This document shows, one piece after another, positions 26,954 to 36,668 of a stretch of 64,000 nt of DNA (its first letter is position 1; each line of letters starts with the position of its first letter). Made by a program: the position numbers and the translations under genes. The notes under the pieces were generated by a model. The model worked only from the letters and a program-made list of their open reading frames with translations, did no database searches and was not told where the DNA came from. This stretch comes from Phyllobacterium trifolii (GTDB lineage Bacteria; Pseudomonadota; Alphaproteobacteria; Rhizobiales; Rhizobiaceae), in assembly GCF_014192095.1 (NCBI RefSeq), contig NZ_JACHXN010000019.1:1-64000 (forward strand), written 5' to 3'.

Positions 26954-27649
26954 CTAGCAGCCAAGCGCATCTTGCCGGGATACGTCGAATATGTGGTGAG
27001 CAGCGCCCGCATTGTCGCCTTGCGCCATTTGCCAATCCTGAAGAGTTGAATCCCGACCCTGCTGTGCGTAGGCGCTGTTTCGAAGCCAATTATTGGGTGG
27101 CTCGCCAACTAGCCGAGTGAATAGACGCGTCATGTGCGATTGGTCGGAGAAACCGCAAGCGAGAGCGATCTCCGCAAAATTTAGCTGCTGCGACAGCATT
27201 ATGGTTTTTGCGCGCTCGATGCGCCGTTTGATGAGATACATATGTGTCGTCTCACCGAAGCTCTGCTTGAAAGCACGCTGAAACTGACTGGAGCTCAGGC
27301 CCACCAGGGAAGCGAGTCCGGAGATCAAGATTCGTTGGTCCAGATTGGCGTCGATGAATTTCTCAACCTTTTGCTTTCGGCACATTCCCAACCCGCCCTG
27401 ACATTTTCGATGACAGATGACCGAAGTTCGCCGTTGTAACTGCGCTTCGATGGAAAGGACTGCTTCATTCGCGCATAACATCGACGTCCTGGTGTCGATG
27501 CCCCAAGTCGTCGATATGAATTCGCGCAACCTGGTAAAAAGCTCGAGCCCTGCAGAATGTCTGAGAAACTCGGAATGGAAGACCATGCTGGGTGGGACAG
27601 CTAGATCGGTAGTGCCATTTGCAGCAGTGGTTAGTCTTTCTGATCGCAC
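26954..27649 (-). CDS. AraC-family transcriptional regulator
   Basis: The C-terminal part of this 231-residue protein is a clear AraC/XylS double helix-turn-helix: ILISGLASLVGLSSSQFQRA, KRRIERAKTIMLSQQLNFAE and IALACGFSDQSHMTRLFTRL. The N-terminal 110 residues do not resemble a cupin or other known sensor, and the protein is shorter than most relatives, so the sensor may be truncated. It lies upstream of DUF1330, hydratase and hydrolase on the same strand and could activate them. Confidence 0.8.
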   Translation of the reverse strand: MRSERLTTAANGTTDLAVPPSMVFHSEFLRHSAGLELFTRLREFISTTWGIDTRTSMLCANEAVLSIEAQLQRRTSVICHRKCQGGLGMCRKQKVEKFIDANLDQRILISGLASLVGLSSSQFQRAFKQSFGETTHMYLIKRRIERAKTIMLSQQLNFAEIALACGFSDQSHMTRLFTRLVGEPPNNWLRNSAYAQQGRDSTLQDWQMAQGDNAGAAHHIFDVSRQDALGC

Positions 27650-27807
27650 TGAACCATCCTCCGTGTTGTGGAAGCGAGTTGAAGGATACCATTGCGCAAA
27701 AGTTCATCATGCGAAGGACGCCGTTTCGCGTCCGCCGTGCACCGTATCCTTAAGGACTGCAAATCAACCTGCGTTGGCAGGGTGTCATGCCGGTCAATCT
27801 GCTTTGA

Positions 27808-29343
27808 TCACCATCTCAGTATCCCGATGGTTGACAAAGACTGGCCCGACAATGAACTTGACGCAGTTGTAAATGGGTATCGATCCCGAGTTTGCTCGAG
27901 AACGGACGAGAAATACAGGGCATGGCCCTGCGCGATCTCGTCCTTCTCCCCGCGTTCAGCCAGCTTGTACGAGGCATAGGCGCGGGTGGTGTCCAGCAGC
28001 CTGTTTTCCGCTGAACCCTGCACAGAAGAAACCTGAATGAGGGATTTGTCACCCAGGTCCGCGATAGCCTGGGTAAGTCCCTCCCGGTCATCCTCGGCAT
28101 CGCCCACTGCATGTGCAGCCGCCAGCGTCAGTTCACCAACGAACACCGAAAGCCTGGCGAGGACCGCCTGTTCATATGCGGAAAGACGTCGGTAGCTCCA
28201 GTCATGCAACGCTTGCAGAGTCTGATGTCTCGGCAAAGCATCGCGGCGTCCCTGCAGGACAAGTTCGGCGCCGTTGTCGATTAGGTCGACTGTTCCGAGA
28301 ATTCCATATATGCCGACCCGGCTGGCAACCATCTCGATGGCCAGGGCAATGCGGTTAAGTTGGCTGCAGATGTTTGCAACGATGGGAGCTTCTCTGTCGC
28401 TAAGAGTTTCGAGGTGGCCGCTGGCAGTCGCCTTGTCCATGAACTGCACGGCCGGGGTCGCCATGGCCTGAAGAGCCGTGGGCGTTTTATCCAGCGGATC
28501 ATGCAACCGCTGAAGCTGGTGCACGGTCTCACCATCCAGACGCAGGGCTTCCCGGCTGGTGATCAGGAGATGAACCGTCTCCGCTGCCTGAAAAAGAACT
28601 TCGGAGAGCGACGCGGCGGCCTCGATGATGTGCTCGCAACTATCCAGAATGAGCAGTGTACGCCTGTCGGTTAGAAAAGTGAAAATCCCCGGCAGAGGGT
28701 CCGAATCTGCAACAGGGCAGCCAAAGGCTGACGCGACGGCGCATGGCAGGTCATCCGGGTCGCTGATCGCTCCTCCATCTACAAAGCAGACGCAATCGTC
28801 ATCGAACTTGTACCGCAGGGAGTGAGCGATCGCCAACGCGACAGTCGTTTTCCCGATGCCACCCGGACCGACCACGCTCACAAAGCGCTGAGACAACACC
28901 AGCTGAGCGAGATTTTTGACGGTGTCGTGTCGTCCGACCAGCAATTGGGGCACTTCCGGAAGCGGACCCGATCTCAAAGCGCTGCGGGCAGTGTTATTGT
29001 CCCCCGCAGGGCCTTCCGCGCGCTCGTTCCGGAGAGGCGCGACGAACGTATAACCGCGTCCTGGTACGTTCAAGATATAGCGGGCACCATCCTTCCCATC
29101 TTGCAGCGCCTTTCGGAGGGCGAAGACGGAAACACGCAGGTTGGCTTCCTCCACAGTCACGTCGGGCCAAATGAGAGCCATGAGCTCCCTCACGCCCACG
29201 ACTGCTCCTGTACGATCGATCAGAGCAATCAGAAGATCGAGCTTGCGACCGCCGATGACGATCGGGGCACCATCCTTCTCCAGGAGTCGCTTCGAGACAT
29301 TGAGGCGGAACGGTCCGAAAGAGTAAACTGACATGCGACGCAT
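27808..29343 (-). CDS. Winged-helix (OmpR-type) regulator with NB-ARC-like ATPase domain, C-terminally short
   Basis: The N-terminal 95 residues form an OmpR-type DNA-binding domain (SFGPFRLNVSKRLLEKDG, LRVSVFALRKALQDG, RYILNVPGRGYTFVAPL). A P-loop ATPase domain follows: Walker A VVGPGGIGKTTVALAIA, Walker B TLLILDSCEHI, then LLITSREALRLDGE. Helical modules run to the end. Family members usually continue with a long TPR-like C-terminus to about 900 residues. Here the protein ends after about 510, and the last 25 residues look unrelated, so the gene is probably truncated. ATG 29343 or 29334 is the likely start. The ligand is unknown. Confidence 0.78.
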   Translation of the reverse strand: MRRMSVYSFGPFRLNVSKRLLEKDGAPIVIGGRKLDLLIALIDRTGAVVGVRELMALIWPDVTVEEANLRVSVFALRKALQDGKDGARYILNVPGRGYTFVAPLRNERAEGPAGDNNTARSALRSGPLPEVPQLLVGRHDTVKNLAQLVLSQRFVSVVGPGGIGKTTVALAIAHSLRYKFDDDCVCFVDGGAISDPDDLPCAVASAFGCPVADSDPLPGIFTFLTDRRTLLILDSCEHIIEAAASLSEVLFQAAETVHLLITSREALRLDGETVHQLQRLHDPLDKTPTALQAMATPAVQFMDKATASGHLETLSDREAPIVANICSQLNRIALAIEMVASRVGIYGILGTVDLIDNGAELVLQGRRDALPRHQTLQALHDWSYRRLSAYEQAVLARLSVFVGELTLAAAHAVGDAEDDREGLTQAIADLGDKSLIQVSSVQGSAENRLLDTTRAYASYKLAERGEKDEIAQGHALYFSSVLEQTRDRYPFTTASSSLSGQSLSTIGILRW

Positions 29344-29720
29344 CCTGTTTCCACGGGGCAAGGCTGACAACCGGTTGACCGATGCTGCCAATTTCCCTTA
29401 GAAAACGAGACCGGTCTATAACATGTTTGTGTGATTGTCGGCCATCAGGCCGCAGATAAGTGAAAATGCCATTGAATGGAGGAACACTTGAGTTTGTTAT
29501 CCGTTTGCGACCGCATTGCGCCCCAGCTGCAACAAATTTTCAATCGGCCTCAACCCGAATGGAATACTATACAGCAATTCTGCGATGAAGCTTTTCTGCG
29601 TCATTAAGGGGTACCGCCGAAACATCGCGAAACTGGGCTGCTGCCCAAGCAATGGTCATTTCCCTGCTGTGGCCTAGGCGCCTTATCTGACTGTGCTGCC
29701 TGTCGACCTGGAGGATGTAA
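29344..29720. other. Divergent intergenic region
   Basis: About 380 bases between the winged-helix ATPase gene and the response regulator gene. It must hold both promoters, but I see no clear operator or RNA gene. Confidence 0.4.
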
Positions 29721-30359
29721 ATGATTAAAGAGCCGTGCCTGATTTACATCGTCGACGACGATCAACGTATTTGCGAGGCCTTATGCGACTTTCTTGAGGC
29801 CAACGGTGTCCCCTCACAATCCTTCAATTCCATTGGCGATTATGTCAAGTTCGATCGACCGAACCTGCCAGGCTGCCTTGTGCTTGACATCAACCTGCCA
29901 GACATCAGCGGACTTGAGTTTCAATCGCAGTTCGACCGCGAAAGTCATCCTCCGATCGTGTTCGTCACGGGGCATGGGGACATCCCCTCTTCGGTTCGCG
30001 CGATGAAACATGGCGCCGTGGATTTCCTGACCAAGCCGTTCGAACATACGGATCTTTTAAACGCCGTTCAAACCGCTGTTGCACAGGACAGGGTGAGACG
30101 CGCGCACCAGACAGAACTCACCGTCCTGAAAGCTCGGCTATCGACGTTAACCCCTCGGGAACGCGAAGTTCTTCCGCTTGTCGTGAGCGGGCTGCTCAAC
30201 AAGCAGGCCGCAGCCAAACTTGCCATCAGTGAAGTCACCTTCCAGATCCACCGCGGGAGGGTAATGCAGAAGATGCAGGCGAAATCGGTGGCACAATTGG
30301 TTATGATGGCTCAGACATTGCAGATATCGATGCCCAATGCGAACCGGAGTGGGCGATAA
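29721..30359 (+). CDS. FixJ-type response regulator
   Basis: A 212-residue two-domain regulator. The receiver has the acidic pair in YIVDDDQR, the phosphoacceptor D56 in LVLDINLP, T in FVTGHGDIP and K in FLTKPF. The output is a LuxR-type helix-turn-helix (LTPREREVLPLVVSGLLNKQ, then SEVTFQIHRGRVMQKM). GGAGGATGT precedes the ATG. The histidine kinase at 30653-32308 is convergent and is the likely partner. Relatives respond to oxygen or other redox cues. Confidence 0.9.
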   Translation: MIKEPCLIYIVDDDQRICEALCDFLEANGVPSQSFNSIGDYVKFDRPNLPGCLVLDINLPDISGLEFQSQFDRESHPPIVFVTGHGDIPSSVRAMKHGAVDFLTKPFEHTDLLNAVQTAVAQDRVRRAHQTELTVLKARLSTLTPREREVLPLVVSGLLNKQAAAKLAISEVTFQIHRGRVMQKMQAKSVAQLVMMAQTLQISMPNANRSGR

Positions 30360-30652
30360 GTGAAACGTCCGCGAGTGCTGGAGGTGCGGGGAGCAAGCCC
30401 CTAGCGAGAAAATCGGTCGGCTGGCCTGCGGTTGTCAGGGAGGCAGGCGTGGAGAACAACTCCGAGAGCAATTTCAAAGATGAAAACCAGAGCAAATTCT
30501 GTAGTTAAAGCAATGACACAATAACCCCTTGCTTCATTGATTGCATGATAGCTCTCGACGTCACTTTCAACGGAAGCCGCGAACGACTATTCGACCGATG
30601 TCTTTGCGATCAAAAGTACCCACGTTTCGCGGGATCGAGTTCGCAAACAGTC

Positions 30653-32308
30653 TCAACCAGTCGTGCTAGCCATCGCCCGGTCCAACGCTGGAAGACGGAT
30701 CGAAAAGACGGTTCCGCGTGGTGCGCCGACACCGGCCCAGATACTACCTTCATGCGCCTCCACGATCGACCGGCAAATGGCGAGACCCATCCCCATACCA
30801 TCGTCCTTGGTCGTGAAGAACGGCTCGAAGATTTTCGAGGGATCTCGAACGCCTGCGCCTGTGTCGCAGACCTCAACGAGAACAGTCTCGCCCAACCGTT
30901 GCACCGAGATCGAGAGCGACTTTGGCTCGGTGGTATTCGATTTCATGGCGTCGAGGCCGTTGCGAATTAGGTTGACCAGCACCTGCTGGATTTGCACGCG
31001 GTCGGCGAGCACGATGAGGGGTTCTGGATCTAGGACTGTCTCGATGTGCGCACGTTCCGTCGTCGCCTCTTTGATCATGATGTGACGAACCTCCTGCACG
31101 ACATCGCGAAGGTCGGTCGGAATCCGCATCGGAGGCTTACGCGCGAACAATGCGCGGATCCGGTTCACGATGTCCGATGCTGCCATGGAATCGCGCACGA
31201 TGCGCTCCGCCGTTGCGCGGGCACGATGCAAGTTTGGAGGATCTGCAGACAACCAGGCCTGACAGGCATGGCTGTTGGTGACGACCGCCGCGAGAGGCTG
31301 CTTTACTTCGTGCGCGATCGAGGCCGAGAGTTCGGCGAGAGTTGTGAGATACGAGGCGCGCGTGAGTTGCTCTTGTGCGCTGCGGAACCCGTCCTCCAAA
31401 CGGACCTGATCGTCGATGTCAAGCGTGATGCCGTACCAGCGCACGGCATTGCCGTCTGCGTCGAGCACGGGCTGGGAACGCAGGTGGACCCAGCGATAAA
31501 CCCCATCGCCCCGCCTGACACGCGTCCGGTAGTCCATCAGCACAGCGTGTTCCAGGCAATGGGCGCGCGCGACCATAAAATCGTCGCGGTCGTCGGGATG
31601 GATCGAGTCGAGCATCTGCGTGCCAGTCAGATTGTCGTAGGTCTTGCCGTGGAAGTTGACGCTTGTCTTGTTGTTGTATTCCTGCAGTCCGTTCCCGCCA
31701 GCCACAGAGATCATCGCCGGAATGCTGTCGAGCAGGGAATGCAAGCTCTGTATAGCCGCGGGGTCCTCTTCTTTGACCAATTTCAGTGCGTGGATGTCGA
31801 CGAGGGTCCCGCACCAGCCAGTCACCTGCCCGTCTTGATTGCGCAGAGCGCGCGCGGTCGACAGGAACCAACGATGCTCCAGGTCCGCACCGCGAAAACG
31901 GTACGTTCCCTGGAACTCCCCGCCCGTCTCCCAGACACGCCGCCATTGCAAGGTCGCTTCCTCGACATCGTCGCAGTGAAGAGCGTACTGCAAAGAACAG
32001 GCCGTCCCATACGCGTCCGAACCGAAATGGTCTCGGAACTGCGACCCAAGGCCGATAATGCGATGGTCCGCATCCGCAATCCATCCCAAGCCCGGAACGT
32101 CCCCTGCGGCTTCATCGGGGTCCCTGACCGGAGATTTGGCACGGCCAAGCCGCCAGGCGAGAAACAGGCCGCCCGCGAGAGCCCCACTTGCGATAGTCAG
32201 CCCCTTAGAGGATTCGCCAACCATGTCGACCAGCAGAGCCAGCGCACACAAGGCTGCTGAGGCGGCAAATATGCCGTAAGAAAAGATCGTCGTCGACCAA
32301 TGCGGCAT
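30653..32308 (-). CDS. PAS-domain sensor histidine kinase, FixL-like architecture
   Basis: A 551-residue membrane kinase. Two hydrophobic segments lie within the first 55 residues. Two PAS/PAC modules follow (about 70-175 and 190-305, with YRFRGADLEHRWFLSTARAL and VRRGDGVYRWVHLRSQPVLD). The H-box SIAHEVKQPLAAV has H333. An N-box is in NLIRNGLDAM, and the G-boxes are DTGAGV and GMGMGLAICRSIVEAH. The ATG at 32308 follows GGGGGA; a TTG eight codons upstream is less likely. No haem-binding signature is obvious. It is convergent with the FixJ-type gene, its probable partner. Confidence 0.88.
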   Translation of the reverse strand: MPHWSTTIFSYGIFAASAALCALALLVDMVGESSKGLTIASGALAGGLFLAWRLGRAKSPVRDPDEAAGDVPGLGWIADADHRIIGLGSQFRDHFGSDAYGTACSLQYALHCDDVEEATLQWRRVWETGGEFQGTYRFRGADLEHRWFLSTARALRNQDGQVTGWCGTLVDIHALKLVKEEDPAAIQSLHSLLDSIPAMISVAGGNGLQEYNNKTSVNFHGKTYDNLTGTQMLDSIHPDDRDDFMVARAHCLEHAVLMDYRTRVRRGDGVYRWVHLRSQPVLDADGNAVRWYGITLDIDDQVRLEDGFRSAQEQLTRASYLTTLAELSASIAHEVKQPLAAVVTNSHACQAWLSADPPNLHRARATAERIVRDSMAASDIVNRIRALFARKPPMRIPTDLRDVVQEVRHIMIKEATTERAHIETVLDPEPLIVLADRVQIQQVLVNLIRNGLDAMKSNTTEPKSLSISVQRLGETVLVEVCDTGAGVRDPSKIFEPFFTTKDDGMGMGLAICRSIVEAHEGSIWAGVGAPRGTVFSIRLPALDRAMASTTG

Positions 32309-32532
32309 CCAATTCCCCCGCGTCTCTCCCAACCGGCCGTGTATGCGGTACTGCTCTTATCAAAGCTCCCAGCCGACCGCTATAGTAAAAACCTGTTATA
32401 GCGACGCGGCGTTTCGAAACAACGCCGCTGGTCGGCCCTTTCCAGCATTGAACCTGATTGACAGTGATATTTGAATGCCTCAAGGTCTCTCACTGTCTAG
32501 GGATGATCGGGTTTCTGGTGACAAAATTTTGT

Positions 32533-34104
32533 ATGATTTCAAAGGAATGGCGGAGAGCATTCTTCGTTAGATGGTTGCCCCTGGCGGTGACTGTGGTGGC
32601 GTTGGCGGCCACTGCAATTGCCTTTTCACGTGCAGCCGAGGCGTCCGACTTATCCGTTGCGCGCGAGTTCGATGCCGAGGGCCTCGATCCCCACAGGCAT
32701 GGCGGCACCAGGTCCATGCAGGTGACCAACCTGATCTTCGACACGCTGCTTGCGATGGACCGCGACGGGGCGATCTATCCTGGCCTGGCCACCGCCTGGC
32801 ATGCTTCGGAGGACGGCAAGACCTACGCATTGACGATCCGCGATGACGTCAAGTGCCACGATGGCACCGTTCTGGACGCGGCGGCGGTGAAGGCCAGCAT
32901 TGACCGCGCCACCGACCCCGCCACGCTCAATCCCAACGCCGAGACCTGGGGACCTATCAAGAGCACCAGCGTTTCGGGCAATGTCGTCAGGATCGACCTC
33001 AGCGAACCCTTCGGACCGTTCCTGTCGTTCCTGACCAGCATGCCGAGCGCCATCATCTGCCCGGCCTCGGTCTCCGGCGACAAATACCAACCGGTTGGAA
33101 CTGGCCCGTTCATGTTGGACAAGTGGACGCGGGACGACCAAATGGAACTCGCGGCTAATCCGGACTACCGCAACTTCAACCCGTTGATCGAAAACCCTGG
33201 GCAACCTCACATTGATCGGCTGATCCTTCGCACGATCCCCGATGCCGTGGCTCGCATGGCCGCCCTTCGGTCCGGAGAAGTGGACATGGCGGAGCCGTCG
33301 CTGGAGGAGGCCGGCGATCTCCGCGCCGATGCCGACCTCCGGCTTTATGCTGCCGAACGCTCCGGTCAGCTGGTGTTTGCGGGGTACACCTGGAAGATTC
33401 CACCGTTCAACGACCCAGCCATCCGCATGGCGATAGCCATGGCACTGAATCGCAAAGCCTATGCCGAAGTCGCCTTCGCAGGACTGGCAAAAGTATCCGA
33501 TTGCCCGGTCGCGGAAGGCCTTTTTGCCTTTGATCCGGAACAGTGTGCTGCCTGGCTCCCGCCCTACGATCCCGAGCGCGCCAGGGCGCTCCTTGCCAAA
33601 GCGGGCTATGGTCCTAAAAACCCGCTTGCCATCAAGCTCCTTGGGCCTCGCCGGGATGGATGGGTCGCCGCTTACCAGATGATGCAGCAGGACCTCGCCG
33701 AGGTCGGCATCGAGGCGGAGATCGACACACGCGATCCGAGTTCCTTCATTGAACAAATCTCTGGCCTCAATGTCGCCAGCGATGGAAAACCTGCCCTTTG
33801 GACTTTCGGTATTTCGGGGGTCGATCCGGATTACCTGTATTTCGTCTGGAAGCGACCCGGCTTTGCCAATATGGGCATAAACGAGGAACTGGACGCGTTG
33901 CTCGAGCAGCAACGACGCCTTTCGGGGACCACTCGCTCGGCAAATATCCACGAAATCGAAAAATACCTCTTGGAGAACCAATACATGATACCCCTTCTTT
34001 CGCCGGGGTGGTCGTGGTTGATGGCCCACAGCCCCAGGGTCGAGGGCTTCAAGATGGGCTTCATGGCGTCCCAGTACTTCAACGACGTCAAGGTCGCCGA
34101 GTAG
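32533..34104 (+). CDS. Oligopeptide/nickel-type ABC transporter substrate-binding protein (SBP_bac_5)
   Basis: The 523-residue protein has an N-terminal signal peptide with hydrophobic core LPLAVTVVALAATAIAFS and probable cleavage after AEA. The family 5 binding-protein fold follows: EGLDPHRHGG, YPGLATAWHASEDGKTYALT, GTGPFMLDKW and DPAIRMAIAMALNRKAY. These proteins bind peptides, opines or related compounds for DppBCDF-type importers. The start is uncertain; in-frame options exist at 32503 and 32458. The matching permease and ATPase genes are 1.6 kb further on, past two minus-strand genes. Confidence 0.88.
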   Translation: MISKEWRRAFFVRWLPLAVTVVALAATAIAFSRAAEASDLSVAREFDAEGLDPHRHGGTRSMQVTNLIFDTLLAMDRDGAIYPGLATAWHASEDGKTYALTIRDDVKCHDGTVLDAAAVKASIDRATDPATLNPNAETWGPIKSTSVSGNVVRIDLSEPFGPFLSFLTSMPSAIICPASVSGDKYQPVGTGPFMLDKWTRDDQMELAANPDYRNFNPLIENPGQPHIDRLILRTIPDAVARMAALRSGEVDMAEPSLEEAGDLRADADLRLYAAERSGQLVFAGYTWKIPPFNDPAIRMAIAMALNRKAYAEVAFAGLAKVSDCPVAEGLFAFDPEQCAAWLPPYDPERARALLAKAGYGPKNPLAIKLLGPRRDGWVAAYQMMQQDLAEVGIEAEIDTRDPSSFIEQISGLNVASDGKPALWTFGISGVDPDYLYFVWKRPGFANMGINEELDALLEQQRRLSGTTRSANIHEIEKYLLENQYMIPLLSPGWSWLMAHSPRVEGFKMGFMASQYFNDVKVAE

Positions 34105-34187
34105 AGCCCGCAACCTGGAGGCGCCTGACAGCGGCGTGAATGTCAGGTGGCCGCGAGCTTGCGCCACTTTCCGCACAGCAAAATGGG

Positions 34188-34844
34188 TCAGCCGTCTTTT
34201 GCTGGTCGGCGCATCAGCCGCAGATGCAGCCGACCTTCAGCTGCATCGGCCCCAGCAACGACCCGAAAGCCGCGCCCTTCATAAAACCGCACATTTTGGG
34301 CGGTCTGTGTCAGGAGGTAACAAGGAAGCGGTGCCGAATCTACCCGCCTGAGTTGTGCTTGTAGGAGCGCGGTACCGATGCTCTGACGCTGGAAGTCCGG
34401 ATCGACGCCGAGCAGCGAAAGATACCAGTGGGGCTCGGCTCTCCGCGTGCGGTGCAACCCCTCAAGATCGGACATCATGCTCCGGATGCGAGACCAGGCA
34501 ATGTCGCCGATCATTTGTGGCACGTCCCACAGGCCGGACTCGCGCAGGACCGGCTCCTGCGGAGGCTGTGTTCCTGGCGGAAACCAGATAGCTATGCCCC
34601 GGCCCCCGACATTCACCTCGACGCGCCCTTCGAGACAGGCATATCGGATAAAGGCCGAAGCCATCACCACACCCAGGCGGTGACGGACGTCATCATCGGG
34701 AAGCACCCAGACCATACCCGAGTCACGGAAAAAGGATCTCGTCACGACCGCTGCGGCCCATTCGATGTCCGCTGGCGTCAACGGTCGTGTCTCCTCGATC
34801 TGGGTATTACCGCCGTTGACGCCACGAATATTCAACACAACCAC
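34188..34844 (-). CDS. GNAT-family N-acetyltransferase
   Basis: A 218-residue protein with the GNAT core. Motif A reads HWYLSLLGVDPDFQRQSIGTAL, quoted here as LLGVDPDFQRQSIGTALL with the acetyl-CoA pyrophosphate loop QRQSIG. The later segment YLLTQTAQNVRFYEGRGFRV is typical of motif B. It sits between the binding protein and the permease genes on the opposite strand. It could modify the transported compound or protect the cell from it; that is inference from position. Confidence 0.83.
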   Translation of the reverse strand: MVVLNIRGVNGGNTQIEETRPLTPADIEWAAAVVTRSFFRDSGMVWVLPDDDVRHRLGVVMASAFIRYACLEGRVEVNVGGRGIAIWFPPGTQPPQEPVLRESGLWDVPQMIGDIAWSRIRSMMSDLEGLHRTRRAEPHWYLSLLGVDPDFQRQSIGTALLQAQLRRVDSAPLPCYLLTQTAQNVRFYEGRGFRVVAGADAAEGRLHLRLMRRPAKDG

Positions 34845-34868
34845 GGCTGATCTCCTGCCAATTCAGTG

Positions 34869-35303
34869 TTAACGCTGCTTGCGGCTCAGAAGGGCGCGGT
34901 CGACTGCCGCAAGCAGCGCCGCTGCGTAAAAGGGCTTGCGGAAAAGGCCGTAATGGCCCTGGGCATCAGCCCGCTGCTGATCGGCGACGTGGTCGCGGGC
35001 AGTGATAAATATAACCGGCAGATCCGGTCGCTCTATGCGTGTGCGTCGGCATAGCTCGAAACCGTCGATTTCCGGCAGTCCAATATCGGTGATGAGGCAA
35101 TCGAGCGATTGTAACACCTTGCTCGCAAGAAGGAATTGAGGAGAAGGATAAGCGTGGACGGTATGGCCGACCGCCTCCAGGAGTTCTCCCATTGACTCGA
35201 GCACATGGGCGTCATCATCGACAACGGCGATAATTGATGCCGCACGTGATGTCATGTCGACTGCATCCTTCTGACGGCTAACCCTCTTGACTTTTTTTGC
35301 CAT
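34869..35303 (-). CDS. Single-domain response regulator (CheY-like)
   Basis: A receiver of about 120 residues without an output domain. The acidic cluster is in AVVDDDAHVL, the phosphoacceptor D73 in CLITDIGLPEIDG, T in VIFITARD and K in LFRKPF. The start is uncertain between 35303 and 35255; the latter removes 16 residues outside the domain. The gene is upstream of the GNAT gene on the same strand, about 25 bases apart. A histidine kinase of the FixL-like type nearby is the likely phosphodonor. Confidence 0.85.
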   Translation of the reverse strand: MAKKVKRVSRQKDAVDMTSRAASIIAVVDDDAHVLESMGELLEAVGHTVHAYPSPQFLLASKVLQSLDCLITDIGLPEIDGFELCRRTRIERPDLPVIFITARDHVADQQRADAQGHYGLFRKPFYAAALLAAVDRALLSRKQR

Positions 35304-35732
35304 TTTACCAGTTCGCCTCCCGAACTCGTTGCACGCAACGCCGCAGCCCGTAGCGTGACCGGCATCAGTGCAGCTCATTCAAACATGCTTTGCTCAAAGC
35401 TCGCCTCAAATCGCATGCGTTGGCAAGATGCGGGCTCAATGCCAGCAGGTATTTCCGTCACAATAGCAAATCAAAGTTCTGCTTCGCTATAATGGAAGAA
35501 CATTATGGACACCGGGTTGGCCGATGAAAAAGATAGCGACCGTCGTGGCCGGTTGCGACGCCTGAAGGCGACATGAAAGTGGACGCTTGCGGCAGACAGA
35601 AAATCGGCTGCCAGCCGAGAGCGATGCGATCGTTCCGGTCTGCCCTGATTGTCGCCTCTGCCCGGCAGATCGGGTTTGCACGCCTCTTTCATCGCCGAAT
35701 GATTTGGCATACCATTGCCGGGTGGCCCGGAA
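35304..35732. other. Intergenic region before the permease genes
   Basis: About 430 bases between the single-domain regulator and the first permease, divergent. It should carry the promoter of the permease-ATPase operon. I see no coding relic and no clear terminator. Confidence 0.4.
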
Positions 35733-36668
35733 ATGTTGACGGAAATGATAGCCCTCATTGCCAAGCGGATATTGGCCGCTTTTTTTACAGTGCTGGCTGT
35801 CCTTATGCTGGCCGGCGTTCTTGTGCATGCTGTGCCGGGCGATCCGGTGACCGCGATGATGGCCAGTTCCGCCTCAATGACGCCCGACGCCGTAAACGAA
35901 ATGCGCGACCGGCTCGGGCTCGATCAACCGATCTGGAGGCAGGTCGGCGACTACGTGCTCAATGCGCTGACAGGCGACCTGGGTACAAGTTTTCGTGCAA
36001 ACGAGCCGGTCGCTCTTCTTATTCTTGAAAGACTGCCGAACACCCTGCTGCTATCGGTTGCAGGGCTTGGTCTGGCGGCAATGATCGGTGTGCCGGTTGG
36101 TGTCGCCGCTGCCGTCAACCGTGGCAACGGTGTCGACACCTTCCTGACGACCATCATGGTGCTGGCCTTTTCGGTTCCTGGCTTCTGGCTTGGGCTGATC
36201 CTGATGCAGATCTTCGCCCTGCGGTTGCGATGGTTGCCGGTGGCCGGCACCGACCTGGAGAACATGGTGCTGCCAGCGCTCACCTTGGGTCTCGCCTATT
36301 CCCCAATCGTCGCGCGGATGACGCGGTCCGCGTTGCTGGACGTGCTCGCGGAAGACTTTGTGCGAACTGCACGTGCGCGGGGATTGCCCGAGAGCCAGGT
36401 ACTGGCGGTACATGTCTTGCGGCCGGCGCTCGTCAATATCGTGACGATCCTCGGCATTGGTTTCGCCTCCATGATGGGCGGACAGGTGATCATCGAAAGC
36501 GTCTTTGCCTGGAACGGGTTGGGACGACTGGCCGTACAGGCCATGCTGCAGCGGGACTATCCGGTGATCCAGGGCTTCGTCGTGGCCTTCGCTACCTCCA
36601 TCGTCGTCATCTCGACATGCCTGGAACTCTTGTATGCGCTGCTCGACCCGAGAATGAGGCGGCTTTGA
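35733..36668 (+). CDS. Oligopeptide-type ABC transporter permease (DppB/OppB family)
   Basis: A 311-residue inner-membrane protein with six predicted segments, the first being RILAAFFTVLAVLMLAGVLV. Family landmarks are HAVPGDPVTAMM, LGLDQPIWRQ and LVNIVTILGIGFASMMGGQV, with the EAA-loop-like RTARARGLPESQVLAVHVLR near residue 205. The start could also be ATG 35745. The stop overlaps the TTG start of the next permease. It forms a heterodimer with that protein. Confidence 0.9.
   Translation: MLTEMIALIAKRILAAFFTVLAVLMLAGVLVHAVPGDPVTAMMASSASMTPDAVNEMRDRLGLDQPIWRQVGDYVLNALTGDLGTSFRANEPVALLILERLPNTLLLSVAGLGLAAMIGVPVGVAAAVNRGNGVDTFLTTIMVLAFSVPGFWLGLILMQIFALRLRWLPVAGTDLENMVLPALTLGLAYSPIVARMTRSALLDVLAEDFVRTARARGLPESQVLAVHVLRPALVNIVTILGIGFASMMGGQVIIESVFAWNGLGRLAVQAMLQRDYPVIQGFVVAFATSIVVISTCLELLYALLDPRMRRL

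Noticed and set aside
26653-27089. Minus-strand frames overlapping the AraC gene's 3' side
   Set aside because: They are out-of-frame shadows of the AraC gene and its flank, without motifs.
30380-30420. GGGG-AGCAAG-CCCC hairpin after the FixJ-type gene as terminator
   Set aside because: The stem is four pairs and no T-run follows.
32650-34176. 508-codon minus-strand frame
   Set aside because: It is antisense to the substrate-binding protein gene, which has a signal peptide and family motifs.
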